A stretch of DNA of 64,000 bases from Microbispora bryophytorum (GTDB lineage: Bacteria; Actinomycetota; Actinomycetes; Streptosporangiales; Streptosporangiaceae), in assembly GCF_006874465.1 (NCBI RefSeq), contig NZ_VIRL01000025.1, forward strand, positions 48,107-112,106, given 5' to 3'. The notes below the pieces were generated by a model. The model was not told the origin of the DNA. It saw only the letters and a list, made by a program, of their open reading frames with translations, and did not search any database. The position numbers and the translations under genes were made by a program. This document shows, piece after piece, positions 27,818 through 35,863 of the stretch. Within the stretch, counting starts at the first letter, position 1. Every line of letters starts with the position of its first letter.

Positions 27818-28169
27818 TGAGAGTCGGCACCGGTCCATGGCGTGATCATGCGATCGATCAGCGTCCGAATCGTCCACTGGCTACCGCAATCCGCGCCTCC
27901 ACGACAAGACGACCGCAGGAAGCCGCAGATGCGTGGCAACGCTGAAGATTTGCGGCGTGCCCGGCCGGGGCACTCTTCGATCAGCCAAAACGGCCCTCAC
28001 CTGGGGTTTCGCGAAGCCGTCCAGTGATCTTAGGCAGTCGTAGGTCACTGTCGGCAGCCGTACGCCGTTGATCTCGGGATATGCGCAGGATGGCATCGAC
28101 CCCATTCGCCCAGCCCACATGCCAGGAGCGACAGGTCTCGGGACAGCCCGAGGCCCTCCTGGTGAAGGA
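27818..28169. other. 352-bp stretch without a convincing gene
   Basis: No frame on either strand shows a protein I recognise. A minus-strand reading frame (27881-28282) has a short protein-like segment (YPEINGVRLPTVTYDCLRSLDGFAKPQVR) but no ribosome site and overlaps the TetR 3' end; it may be debris of an older gene. Confidence 0.5.
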
Positions 28170-28775
28170 TCAGGTGCGTGCGAACTGCGCTGTGAATCGG
28201 TCACCTGGTACGAAGACCGTCGCAGACGACGGTGATAACGCGGTCGTGGGCGCTGGCGTCGCCTGGGCGACTTCCCGCGCAAGGCAGCCGCTCATCAAGG
28301 CTTTCACGTCGGCGAAGGTGATGCCACCCCGTACCGCGCCCGCCCGTCGGGTGGCCTTCAGCATGGCGTGCAGCCGACCTGACACGTCGCTGCCGGCGTC
28401 GATGGCAGCCGACTCGATGTCGAACCCGACACCGGCCAGCGACTCCGCCAACCCGCGGTGGTCGGCGCCCTCGTGGGCGAGCGCGGCGAAAAAGGTGAAG
28501 AACGCCGTCCCCGGATCCTCGGTCGCCATAAGGGCGTCAGCCCGAGTGGTGAGCAACGCCATGCGATCAAGCAGGACCGCCGCGAACAGGGCCTCTTTGG
28601 AGGGAAAGCGGCGGCTGACGGTGCCGGTGCCGGTGCCCACCCCCGCACGTCGCGCGATCTCGTGTACCGGCACGGAAAGCCCTTCGGTCGCGAACATCTC
28701 CGCTGCCGCCCGCAGCACCAACGTCCGATTGCGGCGGGCATCGGCACGCGGTGCCCACACAGGCTCCCCCGTCAT
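28170..28775 (-). CDS. TetR-family transcriptional regulator
   Basis: About 201 aa. N-terminal HTH: RNRTLVLRAAAEMFATEGLSVPVHEIARRAG followed by GVGTGTGTVSRRFPSKEALFAAVLL (shown in two parts). The usual GVGxGTxYRHFPSK has an extra GT, giving GTGTGT, and Ser in place of Tyr/Leu before RRFPSK. The C-terminal ligand domain (AFFTFFAALAHEGADHRGLAESL) is all-helical. The start at 28775 is chosen because the HTH begins soon after; no clear ribosome site is seen. Divergent from the membrane-protein gene at 28975. Confidence 0.78.
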   Translation of the reverse strand: MTGEPVWAPRADARRNRTLVLRAAAEMFATEGLSVPVHEIARRAGVGTGTGTVSRRFPSKEALFAAVLLDRMALLTTRADALMATEDPGTAFFTFFAALAHEGADHRGLAESLAGVGFDIESAAIDAGSDVSGRLHAMLKATRRAGAVRGGITFADVKALMSGCLAREVAQATPAPTTALSPSSATVFVPGDRFTAQFART

Positions 28776-28974
28776 CGGACGACCCGGCTGTCCAGGGTGC
28801 CGACTACTACGCCGCGAACGGTCGGCTACTGAACGCATCGGGCCATCATGCGCCGTCTCGACCAAGTTCCGCGTCACATGACGTCTACACCCAGCGCCGG
28901 CTGTGGGTGGAGTCTGAGCGATTGACCGGCGTGACGTACTCATTTCACAGCCGGTCCGACGCGGACGCAGCCCT

Positions 28975-29364
28975 ATGACGCTCCGCTGGCTTCTCAGGAT
29001 CGCGGCAATCTACCTCGGCGCCCTGGGCGCCGCCTCGCTGCTCGTCCCACAGGCCGCGTCATCCGGCCTGGGCCACGCATCAACAGCTTCGATATATTTG
29101 CGACGCGAACCATTGGAGCGACTCTGCTCACGATGGCGATTGAACTGGTCGGCGAGCATGAGCACCGTCATACCGGTCGGAGCGGTCCTCGCCAACGTCT
29201 TCATGAATGCTGTGCTCGGCACAGTCGATGCCACCAACATCATCGGCGGCACGATTGACGCCAGCAGTTGGAGCGGCGTGGCCATCCACGCGGCGCTTGT
29301 TCTCGCTTTCAGCCTCTGTCTCTTCCGCGCCATACGTCGGCACAAGGCTGCCCCTCTGGCCTGA
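28975..29364 (+). CDS. Small membrane protein with an internal compensated frameshift
   Basis: Open for 129 codons. Residues 1-36 (MTLRWLLRIAAIYLGALGAASLLVPQ) and 61-129 (IPVGAVLANVFMNAVLG, ATNIIGGTIDASSWSGVAIHAALVLAFSLCLF) are hydrophobic helices. Between them the main frame reads an Arg-rich, unlikely stretch, while the +2 frame at about 29089-29142 reads FDIFATRTIGATLLTMAI, which joins both sides sensibly. Two indels that cancel, or sequencing errors, explain this. The family appears to be an uncharacterised four-helix membrane protein; function unknown. Confidence 0.5.
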   Translation: MTLRWLLRIAAIYLGALGAASLLVPQAASSGLGHASTASIYLRREPLERLCSRWRLNWSASMSTVIPVGAVLANVFMNAVLGTVDATNIIGGTIDASSWSGVAIHAALVLAFSLCLFRAIRRHKAAPLA

Positions 29365-29506
29365 GCCGGCCTCCGTTTCGTGGCATCCCGACCCGGCCAT
29401 CGCTGCCGGAACTGAGATACGACGTTCGCCGACTTCGGTGGTAGCTCCGCAGTCTGCACGCCGAACCTTCCGGCGCGGTCGCGGTGCCCGACAAGGGAAT
29501 GAGGAG

Positions 29507-29679
29507 CCGCGCCCGGACCAGCCGGGCCAACGGCCGTTCGGCCTGGCTGCGTGGCCAGCACATCACGACCATATCGTCGGCGAACCGCACCATCGCTCCG
29601 TCCCCGTCATCCAATGCCCGATTCAATCGGTGCAGTAGACGTTGCAGAGCAAGGATGAAACCGGACCGCGGGCAGGAAG
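29507..29679 (-). pseudogene. Fragment of a group II intron reverse transcriptase/maturase
   Basis: Minus strand, two frames. From 29679 one frame reads PARGPVSSLLCNVY; the adjoining frame continues HRLNRALDDGDGAMVRFADDMVVMC and ends ERPLARLVRA near 29507. These match the RT block GGPVSPLLSNVYLHRLD...YADD of group II intron proteins, with FADD in place of YADD. Only the RT core survives; the N-terminus, maturase and intron RNA ends are not seen. Marks an old insertion between this accessory stretch and the biosynthetic cluster. Confidence 0.78.
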
Positions 29680-29773
29680 TGACGGGCGAGGAGCGGCCCC
29701 GGCCCGGCCGGCTGCCTGGCCGCAGCCCTTCCGACCCCGGCGCCATCGGCCACCGGTCACCCACATGGGAGTA

Positions 29774-30157
29774 CTAGGCGGTACGACCGAGCTGGTGGAT
29801 ACGTCGCACCCGGCCGTCGTCGGCGACGTCACCGATCAGGATCCAATCGATCACCACGTGCCCGCGCTTACGGTGCTCCGTTATGAGGCAGCAGCGTGCG
29901 GCGAACTCATGGCCGTTGACGAACAGGTCGTCGATGCGCATCTCGATGGAGGTGACGTTCTTGCGTGCCGGGACCGCATGGCGGACCAATTGGTCGCGGG
30001 TGAGCGTTGTGCCGTCGGTTACCCAGACCGCGTCGGCGGTCATAGTGCGGTCCACGATCCGCTCGGGGTCTTCGTCGGAAAGGGCCATGTCGCGGGTGTA
30101 GTCGATCAGAAGACGGCGTGCCGCCTGCTCAGTTATCTCTGACATGGTTGTCAGCAT
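29774..30157 (-). CDS. SnoaL-like / nuclear transport factor 2-fold protein
   Basis: 127 aa. The pattern EQAARRLLIDYTRDMALSDED, TADAVWVTDGT, VTSIEMRIDDLFVNGHEFAARCCLITEHRKRGHVVIDWILIGDV (two parts) is that of NTF2/SnoaL-like domains, which bind or transform small hydrophobic molecules. The ATG at 30157 has AAGGGC 7 nt upstream; a second ATG at 30145 is possible. Divergent from a TetR gene with only 26 bp between starts, so it is probably that regulator's target. Confidence 0.75.
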   Translation of the reverse strand: MLTTMSEITEQAARRLLIDYTRDMALSDEDPERIVDRTMTADAVWVTDGTTLTRDQLVRHAVPARKNVTSIEMRIDDLFVNGHEFAARCCLITEHRKRGHVVIDWILIGDVADDGRVRRIHQLGRTA

Positions 30158-30180
30158 TAGCGTTGCCCTTATGGTTGTCA
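30144..30180. promoter_or_regulatory. Direct-repeat operator candidate between SnoaL-like and TetR genes
   Basis: ATGGTTGTCA occurs at 30144-30153 and 30171-30180, 27 bp apart, spanning the start of the SnoaL-like gene and ending 3 bp before the TetR start. Probably bound by the TetR protein to control both genes (inference). Confidence 0.55.
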
Positions 30181-30183
30181 ACC

Positions 30184-30771
30184 GTGTCAGATATAAGGCG
30201 GCGGCGTCAGCGGGTGGAGGTCGCCCGCAACCGTGACGCGCTGGTGTCGGCGGCGATCCGGGTTCTCGCCCAGCACCCAGAGGCGAGCATGGCGGAGATC
30301 GCATCCATGGCCGGCGTGACGCGGCAGACCGCGTATGTCCACTTCGGCACCCGCGAGGCGCTCCTCGCGGCGGTGCGTGACAAGCTGAACCGCCGTGCGT
30401 TCGCCGTGCTGGACGCCGCCGATCTCGAGACAGGTACCGCCACCGAAGCTCTCGGCCGTTTTCTCACCGCAGCCGGAACACTGCTGACCGAGCAGGCGGC
30501 AGCCGGTCATGGGGATGCCACCCAGGAGGAAGACGCGTCGCATCACCTGCTGGTCGAGGAGAGCTTGGAGAGCCTGATCCGTCGCGGCCGCGACAGCGGC
30601 GAGTTCGCGACCGATCTGGACACCGGCTGGTTGGTCGCCGCGACGATCGCGCTCGGCCACGCCGCCGATCGTCACATCCGCGCCGGCCGCTTGGACGCTC
30701 GGGAGGCGGCCAGGCATTTCCGGGCCTCGGTGACGCGCTTGTGCGGCGCCGACGATCCTGACCACATGTAA
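30184..30771 (+). CDS. TetR-family transcriptional regulator
   Basis: 195 aa. HTH: NRDALVSAAIRVLAQHPEASMAEIASMAGVTRQTAYVHFGTREALLAAV (the recognition helix is TRQTAYVHF). The GTG at 30184 is chosen because it opens VSDIRRRRQRVEVARN directly before the HTH; it has little leader and no clear ribosome site. Reading further upstream would run through the divergent gene's start. Confidence 0.83.
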   Translation: MSDIRRRRQRVEVARNRDALVSAAIRVLAQHPEASMAEIASMAGVTRQTAYVHFGTREALLAAVRDKLNRRAFAVLDAADLETGTATEALGRFLTAAGTLLTEQAAAGHGDATQEEDASHHLLVEESLESLIRRGRDSGEFATDLDTGWLVAATIALGHAADRHIRAGRLDAREAARHFRASVTRLCGADDPDHM

Positions 30772-31091
30772 CGCGGTGTGCGGCCCGCGGTGAAGCGCTG
30801 ATCGCCACCGCCAACAACGGCGCCGACTTCATCGCTGGCGTGCCCAATGTCATCAACTCCGCGGGGACCACAGTCAGTGCCGACAATTTGGGCGGCCCAT
30901 CGACCCCACCCCGGCACCATCTGCATCCACACGGCTTCAGCCAGCGGATTCGCGATTCCGCGCGACCGCACAAACCGGCCTTCGCCCATATGATCCACAA
31001 GTATCGATCGTTTATAGGTGGGCGATATCGACCGCTCCAACACTGGTGCCACGAAAGATCCTTGCCGCGGCGAACACCCGGAAGGTGGCAA
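30772..31091. other. 320-bp leader upstream of the PKS cluster
   Basis: No gene is recognised. The first 100 bases read ALIATANNGADFIAGVPNVI in one plus frame, which may be protein debris. AT-richer DNA at about 31000-31030 includes TATCGA twice (31002 and 31026) and TTTATAGG, the most likely promoter region for the cluster; the boxes are not clear enough to call. Confidence 0.4.
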
Positions 31092-32831
31092 ATGATTCGC
31101 GTAGCAGAGATCACTATTGGAGCGTTTCCAGGCCAGGGCGCGTACTCACCCGGCTGCCTGGAGTCGATGCTGACCGACAACCACGTTCGGCAGGTCGTCG
31201 ACGAGATCGACGGGATCGCGACCCGGATGCTGGGGCGAGGGCTCAAGGACACGGTCCTGCTGACCACACCCCCCACGGCCGAAGAACTGCTGTCCGACGC
31301 GCCGGACGTGCTGCAGGTCGCGGCCTTCGCCACGTCCGTGGCGCTGCACCAGCTGCTGTGCCGCCACGGCGCGGAGATCACTCTGCTGGTGGGACACAGC
31401 CTCGGTGAGATCTCCGCGCTCGTCGCCGGGGAAGCACTCACCGTCGCCGAGGGGACCGAGGTGCTCTGTCACCGGATCCTGGCGCTGCGGGAACACGACA
31501 CCAGCGGCGGCCGGATGCTCGCGCTTTCCTGCGGGCGGGACCGGGCCGAGCAGATCCTGGCGCTGCTTCGTGACGGCGACGCCGTCGTGGCCGTCGACAA
31601 CGGGCCGAAGCAGACCACGGTGTCCGGCACGCCGGACGCACTCACGAGGATCGAGGCGATCGCGGCGGCCATCGGGGTGCAGGGCACGCCGCTGCTGGCG
31701 CCGCATCCCTTCCACAACCCCCTGCTGCAGGAGGCGCGAGCCGACTTCGCGCGCCGCATCGCGGGCGTGCGGGCCCGTGACCTGCGCACGCCCGTCTACT
31801 CGCCGATCCTGGGCCGGTACTACCGCGCCGGTGAGGAGCTCGGCCCACTGCTGGCCTCCCACTTCGTCACTCCCGTGCATTTCGGCGACAGCGTGCGGCG
31901 GCTGTCCGACGCCGGAGCCCGGATCTGGGTCGAGCTCGGAGCCGGCCGTACGCTGACGAACCTCGCCCGTTCGATCGATTCCAGCACGCTGGCCCTGGTT
32001 CCGCTGGCCGGCCGTACCAGCTCGGTCTCCGAGGTGGCGGCCTTCCTGCGCCCCGCCGCGGCTCCGGCGCCCCCCGCCGTTCACACAGCGGCCCCCCTGA
32101 GCGTCGGCGCGCCTGTGGCCGGTCCCGCCCACGTCCCGGTGCCCGACGTCATTCCCGTGTCCGCGCCGTCACCGGCCGCCCCGGCCGCCGCCGTCCCGGA
32201 TCGCGAGGAGATCGCGACCCGGATCAGGCAGCTGTACGCCCGGATCCTGGAATACCCGGAAGAGGTGTTCGAGGACGCGGCCGAACTCGAAGCCGACCTC
32301 GGCGTCGACTCCGTCAAGCAGACCGAGATGTTCGCCCAGGTCGCCGAGGCCTTCGGACTCGGAATGCGCCCCGACGGATTCCGCGTCGCCGACTACCCGA
32401 CCTTCGGCGCCGTCGTGGACTTCGTGCATCGGAGCGCCCCTCCGGTGCCGTCGCCTGCCCCCGCGCCCGCCCCGGCGCCGGTCTCCGCGCCGCCCGTCAC
32501 GCCCGCGCAGGTCACTCCTGCCCAGGCTCCGGTCGATGCGCCCGCCCCGGCCGCCGCCGTCCCGGATCGCGAGGAGATCGCGACCCGGATCAGGCAGCTG
32601 TACGCCCGGATCCTGGAATACCCGGAAGAGGTGTTCGAGGACGCGGCCGAACTCGAAGCCGACCTCGGCGTCGACTCTGTCAAGCAGACCGAGATGTTCG
32701 CCCAGGTCGCCGAGGCCTTCGGACTCGGAATGCGCCCCGACGGATTCCGCGTCGCCGACTACCCGACCTTCGGCGCCGTCGTCGGCTTCGTGTGCGCCGC
32801 GCTCGACGGGGCGGAGGTCGCTGTCCGATGA
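31092..32831 (+). CDS. PKS/PUFA-synthase-like protein: acyltransferase-ACP-ACP
   Basis: 579 aa. Acyltransferase at about 10-320: GHSLGE (Ser103) and HPFHNP (His208), close to the HAFH motif of malonyl-specific domains, so malonyl loading is likely. After an Ala/Pro linker come two carrier domains, about 365-445 and 487-567, each with LGVDSVKQTEM; the phosphopantetheine Ser are 407 and 529. LGVDS-VK resembles the carriers of Pfa-type and enediyne-type iterative PKSs rather than modular ACPs. No KS is in this chain; it is supplied by the next gene, which overlaps by ATGA. The ATG at 31092 has GGAAGG upstream. Confidence 0.9.
   Translation: MIRVAEITIGAFPGQGAYSPGCLESMLTDNHVRQVVDEIDGIATRMLGRGLKDTVLLTTPPTAEELLSDAPDVLQVAAFATSVALHQLLCRHGAEITLLVGHSLGEISALVAGEALTVAEGTEVLCHRILALREHDTSGGRMLALSCGRDRAEQILALLRDGDAVVAVDNGPKQTTVSGTPDALTRIEAIAAAIGVQGTPLLAPHPFHNPLLQEARADFARRIAGVRARDLRTPVYSPILGRYYRAGEELGPLLASHFVTPVHFGDSVRRLSDAGARIWVELGAGRTLTNLARSIDSSTLALVPLAGRTSSVSEVAAFLRPAAAPAPPAVHTAAPLSVGAPVAGPAHVPVPDVIPVSAPSPAAPAAAVPDREEIATRIRQLYARILEYPEEVFEDAAELEADLGVDSVKQTEMFAQVAEAFGLGMRPDGFRVADYPTFGAVVDFVHRSAPPVPSPAPAPAPAPVSAPPVTPAQVTPAQAPVDAPAPAAAVPDREEIATRIRQLYARILEYPEEVFEDAAELEADLGVDSVKQTEMFAQVAEAFGLGMRPDGFRVADYPTFGAVVGFVCAALDGAEVAVR
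32178..32782 (+). repeat. Near-perfect 239-bp direct repeat encoding the two ACP domains
   Basis: 32178-32416 and 32544-32782 are offset by exactly 366 bp (122 codons) and differ at one base that I can find: C at 32312, T at 32678, a silent change. The linker DNA between is not repeated. Such identity, silent sites included, means recent duplication or gene conversion. Confidence 0.92.
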
Positions 32832-35800
32832 GCGAAGGCTTCACGTTGGCAGGCAAGATCGCGCTGGTCACGGGTGGCGCGGGCAGTGTGGGACGGCACA
32901 TCACCCGGCAGCTCAGCGAGGCGGGGGCCACCGTACTGGTGGGGTGCTTCCACTCCTACGACGCCGCCCGGGAGATGGTGGCCGAGCTCACGGCCGAAGG
33001 GCGCAGCGCCGGGGTCGTCCGCGGTTCGGTGGCCAAGCCGGCGCAGGTCGAGAAGATGTTCGCCGAGATCGGCGAGCGGTACGGCCGGCTGGACATCCTG
33101 GTGAACAATGCGGCCGCGGGGGTGTTCGTCAGCCTCGACGAGCTCACCGACGAGCACATGGACCGCGCGTTCGCCACCAACGTCAAGGGCGCGCTGTGGT
33201 GCTCCCGCGCCGCCAGGCCCCTGCTCGTCCGGGCCGGGGGCGGCGCCATCGTCAACGTCTCCTCGATCGGCGCCTCCTACGCTCCGGCCAACTACCTCGG
33301 CGTCGGGATCTCGAAGGCGGCGCTGGAGAGCCTCACCCGTTATCTGGCGGCCGAGTTCGCTCGCGACGGCATCCGCGTCAACGCCGCCTCCGCCGGACTG
33401 ATCGACAATGAGGTCGGCCGGATGTTCCCCCGCTTCGACTCCGTGCGGGACAACACCGTGGAGGCCACCCCCCTGGGCCGGCTGGCGTCCGAGGCGGACC
33501 TGGCGGGCCTGGTGACCTTCCTGGCGACACCGGCCGCCCGGTGGATAACCGGTCAGACGGTCGTCGCCGACGGCGGCCTGGGCCTCCTGCATCGGGCCAT
33601 GTCCCCCGACCCCGACGTCAGAACGCCGGACACGGCGCCGGTCCCCGCATCCGTCACCGCGCCGGTCCCCGCATCCGTCACGGCACCCGAACCGGCGCCG
33701 GAACTCGCCGAGGACGAGGACCCGGTCGTGGTGGTCGGCATGGGCCTTGCCATACCCGGCGCTTCGGGACCCGAGGAGTTCTGGAAGCTGCTGACCGAGG
33801 GCGCCGAGCTGTTCACCGAGGTGCCGGCCGACCGCTGGTCGGTGGACGGCTTCCACCACCCCGACCCGGCCACTCCGGACAAGACCTATCAGCGCCGGTC
33901 GGGCTTCATGACCGGGTTCACGCCACATCACGCGCTCGCCGCCGAGCTGGCGGACCTGGGTGAGAACCTCGATTACACGGCGCTCTGGCTACGGCACAGC
34001 GTCCACCAGGCCCTCGACGGCGTGCGGCGCGACGACGGCGACCGGTTCAGCGTGGTCGTCGGGTACACCCCCGACGGCAGCCAGCACCTGCAGGAATCCC
34101 TGGTGCGCCGGGAGGTCCGCGACTTCGCCGCCGGAAACGACGTCGATCCCGACGACCCGGAGCTCCGCGCGTTGCTGGATCGCTGCCTGCCGCTCGGCGA
34201 TCGGGCGCTGCCACCGCACCGCGTCGGACGGCTGGCCGTTCACGGCCTGCTTCCGGAGGACGCGCCGGTGACGATGCTGGACACCGCCTGCTCGTCGTCG
34301 CTGTACGCCATCGACCTGGGCGTACGCGCGCTGATGGCGGGTGAGGCCGACATCGCGGTCTGCGGAGGGGCGTTCGCGCTGGCTCCCTCCGGGTCGGTGC
34401 TGTTCTCCAAGCTGCACGGCCTGTCCAGGCGCGGTGAGGTACGCGCCCTGGACAAGTCCGCCGACGGGGTGCTGTTCTCCGACGGCGCCGGAGTCGTGGT
34501 GCTGAAACGGCTGTCCCGGGCGCTGGCGGACGGTGATCGCGTCCACGGCGTCGTCTCCGGCATCGGGTTGTCCGCCGACGGTAAGGGCAAGGCCATCTAC
34601 GCCCCGTCCAGCGGCGGCCAGGAGCTGGCCGTCCAGCGGGCCCTCGCCAAGTCGGGGCTGCGGGCCGGCGAGGTGGACTGGGTGATCGCCCACGCCACCG
34701 GGACGCCCGCGGGCGACGAGGCGGAGTTCACCGGGCTGCGTTCGGCCTACGCCGGGGAACGACCCGTCCAGGTCACCTCCAACAAGTCGCTGGTCGGGCA
34801 TACCGGCTGGGCCGCCGGGGTGGTGTCGATCATCCACGCGCTGCTGGCGCTGCGGCACGGCGTCATCCCCGCCCAGTACCGCTTCACCGAGGCGCCCGCG
34901 TACTTCCACACGGACACCACCAACCTCACCATCCCGGCCGAGCCGGTGGCGTGGCCGGCCCGTCCTGAACGGGCGCGCACCGTCGCGGTCTCCGGCTTCG
35001 GATTCGGCGGCACCAACGCCCATCTGCTGCTCCAGGAGCACGTACCGGGCCTGCGTTCCGCGTTCGGGTACGGCGAGCGCCGCCCGGAGCCGCTGGTGCT
35101 CGTCGGCTGGTCCGCCCATCTTCCCGGGTGTGAGGACGAGGCCGCGGTGGAGCGCTGGGCCAGGGAGCGCGTCGCGCTGCCCGCCTCGTTCGGCGAGGTC
35201 TACCCGCCGCCGCCGTTCCAGAAGCTGCGGATGCCGGCCAGCGCCGTACGCGCCACCGACCGCGCCCAACTCATGATCGTCGAGTGTATGCAGCGGCTGG
35301 ACCCGGCGGTCCGGGCGGCGTGCGACCGGAACCGCGCCGGGACCGGCGTGGTCGTCGGGCACGTCGGCCCCACGCGGAACGCGATCCTGTACGCGCTGCG
35401 CGCCTACCAGGACGAGCTGCTGCGCGAGGCCCGTCAGGCGGCCGAACCGGAGCCTCTGCTCACGCTGTTCAAGAAGTTCAACGAGCGGGTGCAGGAGCTG
35501 ATCGCGGCGCCGGTCGAGGACTCCTTCCCCGGTGAGATGCCCAACGTGGTGCCGGCCCGGTTGTCGAACTACTTCGACCTGCGTGGGCTGAACATCGCGG
35601 TGGACGGCGGCCCCGACTCGCTGGCCGGCGCCTTCGAGCTGGCCGGGCGCTACCTGGAGTTCGGCGACATCGACATCGCGCTGGTCGCCGGGGTCAACGG
35701 CAACACCCTGCCCTCCTGGCGCGGGCTGCTGGCCGAGAGCGGGGTCGCCGCGGACGCCACCGAGGGGGCCTTCCTGTTCGCGGTCACCCGGCGCTCGTTC

Positions 35801-35863
35801 GCCGAGAGCGAGGACCTGCCGGTCCTGGCCGAGATCGACGCACTTCTCGAGGGAGGGGCCTGA
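32828..35863 (+). CDS. FabL-type enoyl reductase-ketosynthase-short CLF-like protein
   Basis: 1011 aa. Residues 5-253 are an SDR with VTGGAGSVG, NNAAAGV, and Tyr156-X6-Lys163 (NYLGVGISKAALESLTRYLA), the spacing of FabI/FabL enoyl-ACP reductases, not the YxxxK of ketoreductases. A linker with PVPASVTA repeated twice follows. The ketosynthase at about 298-745 has the full triad: Cys488 (DTACSSS), His622 (HATGTP), His658 (KSLVGHTG). Residues 753-1011 start like a second KS (PLVLVGWSAHLPG) but carry VDGGPDSLAG where the Cys should be and end without the C-terminal half. It is thus a CLF-like half domain. Pfa systems use KS-CLF too, but with a PfaD flavoprotein as reductase. TGATG-coupled to the next gene. 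Confidence 0.87.
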   Translation: MSEGFTLAGKIALVTGGAGSVGRHITRQLSEAGATVLVGCFHSYDAAREMVAELTAEGRSAGVVRGSVAKPAQVEKMFAEIGERYGRLDILVNNAAAGVFVSLDELTDEHMDRAFATNVKGALWCSRAARPLLVRAGGGAIVNVSSIGASYAPANYLGVGISKAALESLTRYLAAEFARDGIRVNAASAGLIDNEVGRMFPRFDSVRDNTVEATPLGRLASEADLAGLVTFLATPAARWITGQTVVADGGLGLLHRAMSPDPDVRTPDTAPVPASVTAPVPASVTAPEPAPELAEDEDPVVVVGMGLAIPGASGPEEFWKLLTEGAELFTEVPADRWSVDGFHHPDPATPDKTYQRRSGFMTGFTPHHALAAELADLGENLDYTALWLRHSVHQALDGVRRDDGDRFSVVVGYTPDGSQHLQESLVRREVRDFAAGNDVDPDDPELRALLDRCLPLGDRALPPHRVGRLAVHGLLPEDAPVTMLDTACSSSLYAIDLGVRALMAGEADIAVCGGAFALAPSGSVLFSKLHGLSRRGEVRALDKSADGVLFSDGAGVVVLKRLSRALADGDRVHGVVSGIGLSADGKGKAIYAPSSGGQELAVQRALAKSGLRAGEVDWVIAHATGTPAGDEAEFTGLRSAYAGERPVQVTSNKSLVGHTGWAAGVVSIIHALLALRHGVIPAQYRFTEAPAYFHTDTTNLTIPAEPVAWPARPERARTVAVSGFGFGGTNAHLLLQEHVPGLRSAFGYGERRPEPLVLVGWSAHLPGCEDEAAVERWARERVALPASFGEVYPPPPFQKLRMPASAVRATDRAQLMIVECMQRLDPAVRAACDRNRAGTGVVVGHVGPTRNAILYALRAYQDELLREARQAAEPEPLLTLFKKFNERVQELIAAPVEDSFPGEMPNVVPARLSNYFDLRGLNIAVDGGPDSLAGAFELAGRYLEFGDIDIALVAGVNGNTLPSWRGLLAESGVAADATEGAFLFAVTRRSFAESEDLPVLAEIDALLEGGA

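Noticed and set aside
27881..28282. 133-codon minus-strand frame as a possible transposase remnant
   Set aside because: Only a short protein-like piece, no transposase motif or terminal inverted repeats, and it overlaps the TetR 3' end.
28751..28978. 75-codon plus-strand frame whose stop overlaps the next ATG
   Set aside because: It covers the TetR start region and divergent promoter, has no ribosome site or family signal, and the ATGA overlap can arise by chance.
31002..31031. Two TATCGA hexamers considered as a SARP binding box
   Set aside because: Spacing is 24 bp rather than the 11- or 22-bp period of SARP heptamers, and they are not placed against a clear -10 box.
30672..31091. 139-codon minus-strand frame ahead of the PKS genes
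   Set aside because: No ribosome site or motif, and it overlaps the end of the TetR gene on the other strand.
33635..33682. 24-bp tandem repeat in the reductase-KS linker considered as a mobile or regulatory repeat
   Set aside because: It encodes an Ala/Pro/Val linker repeated in frame (PVPASVTA), a normal slippage product in PKS linkers.
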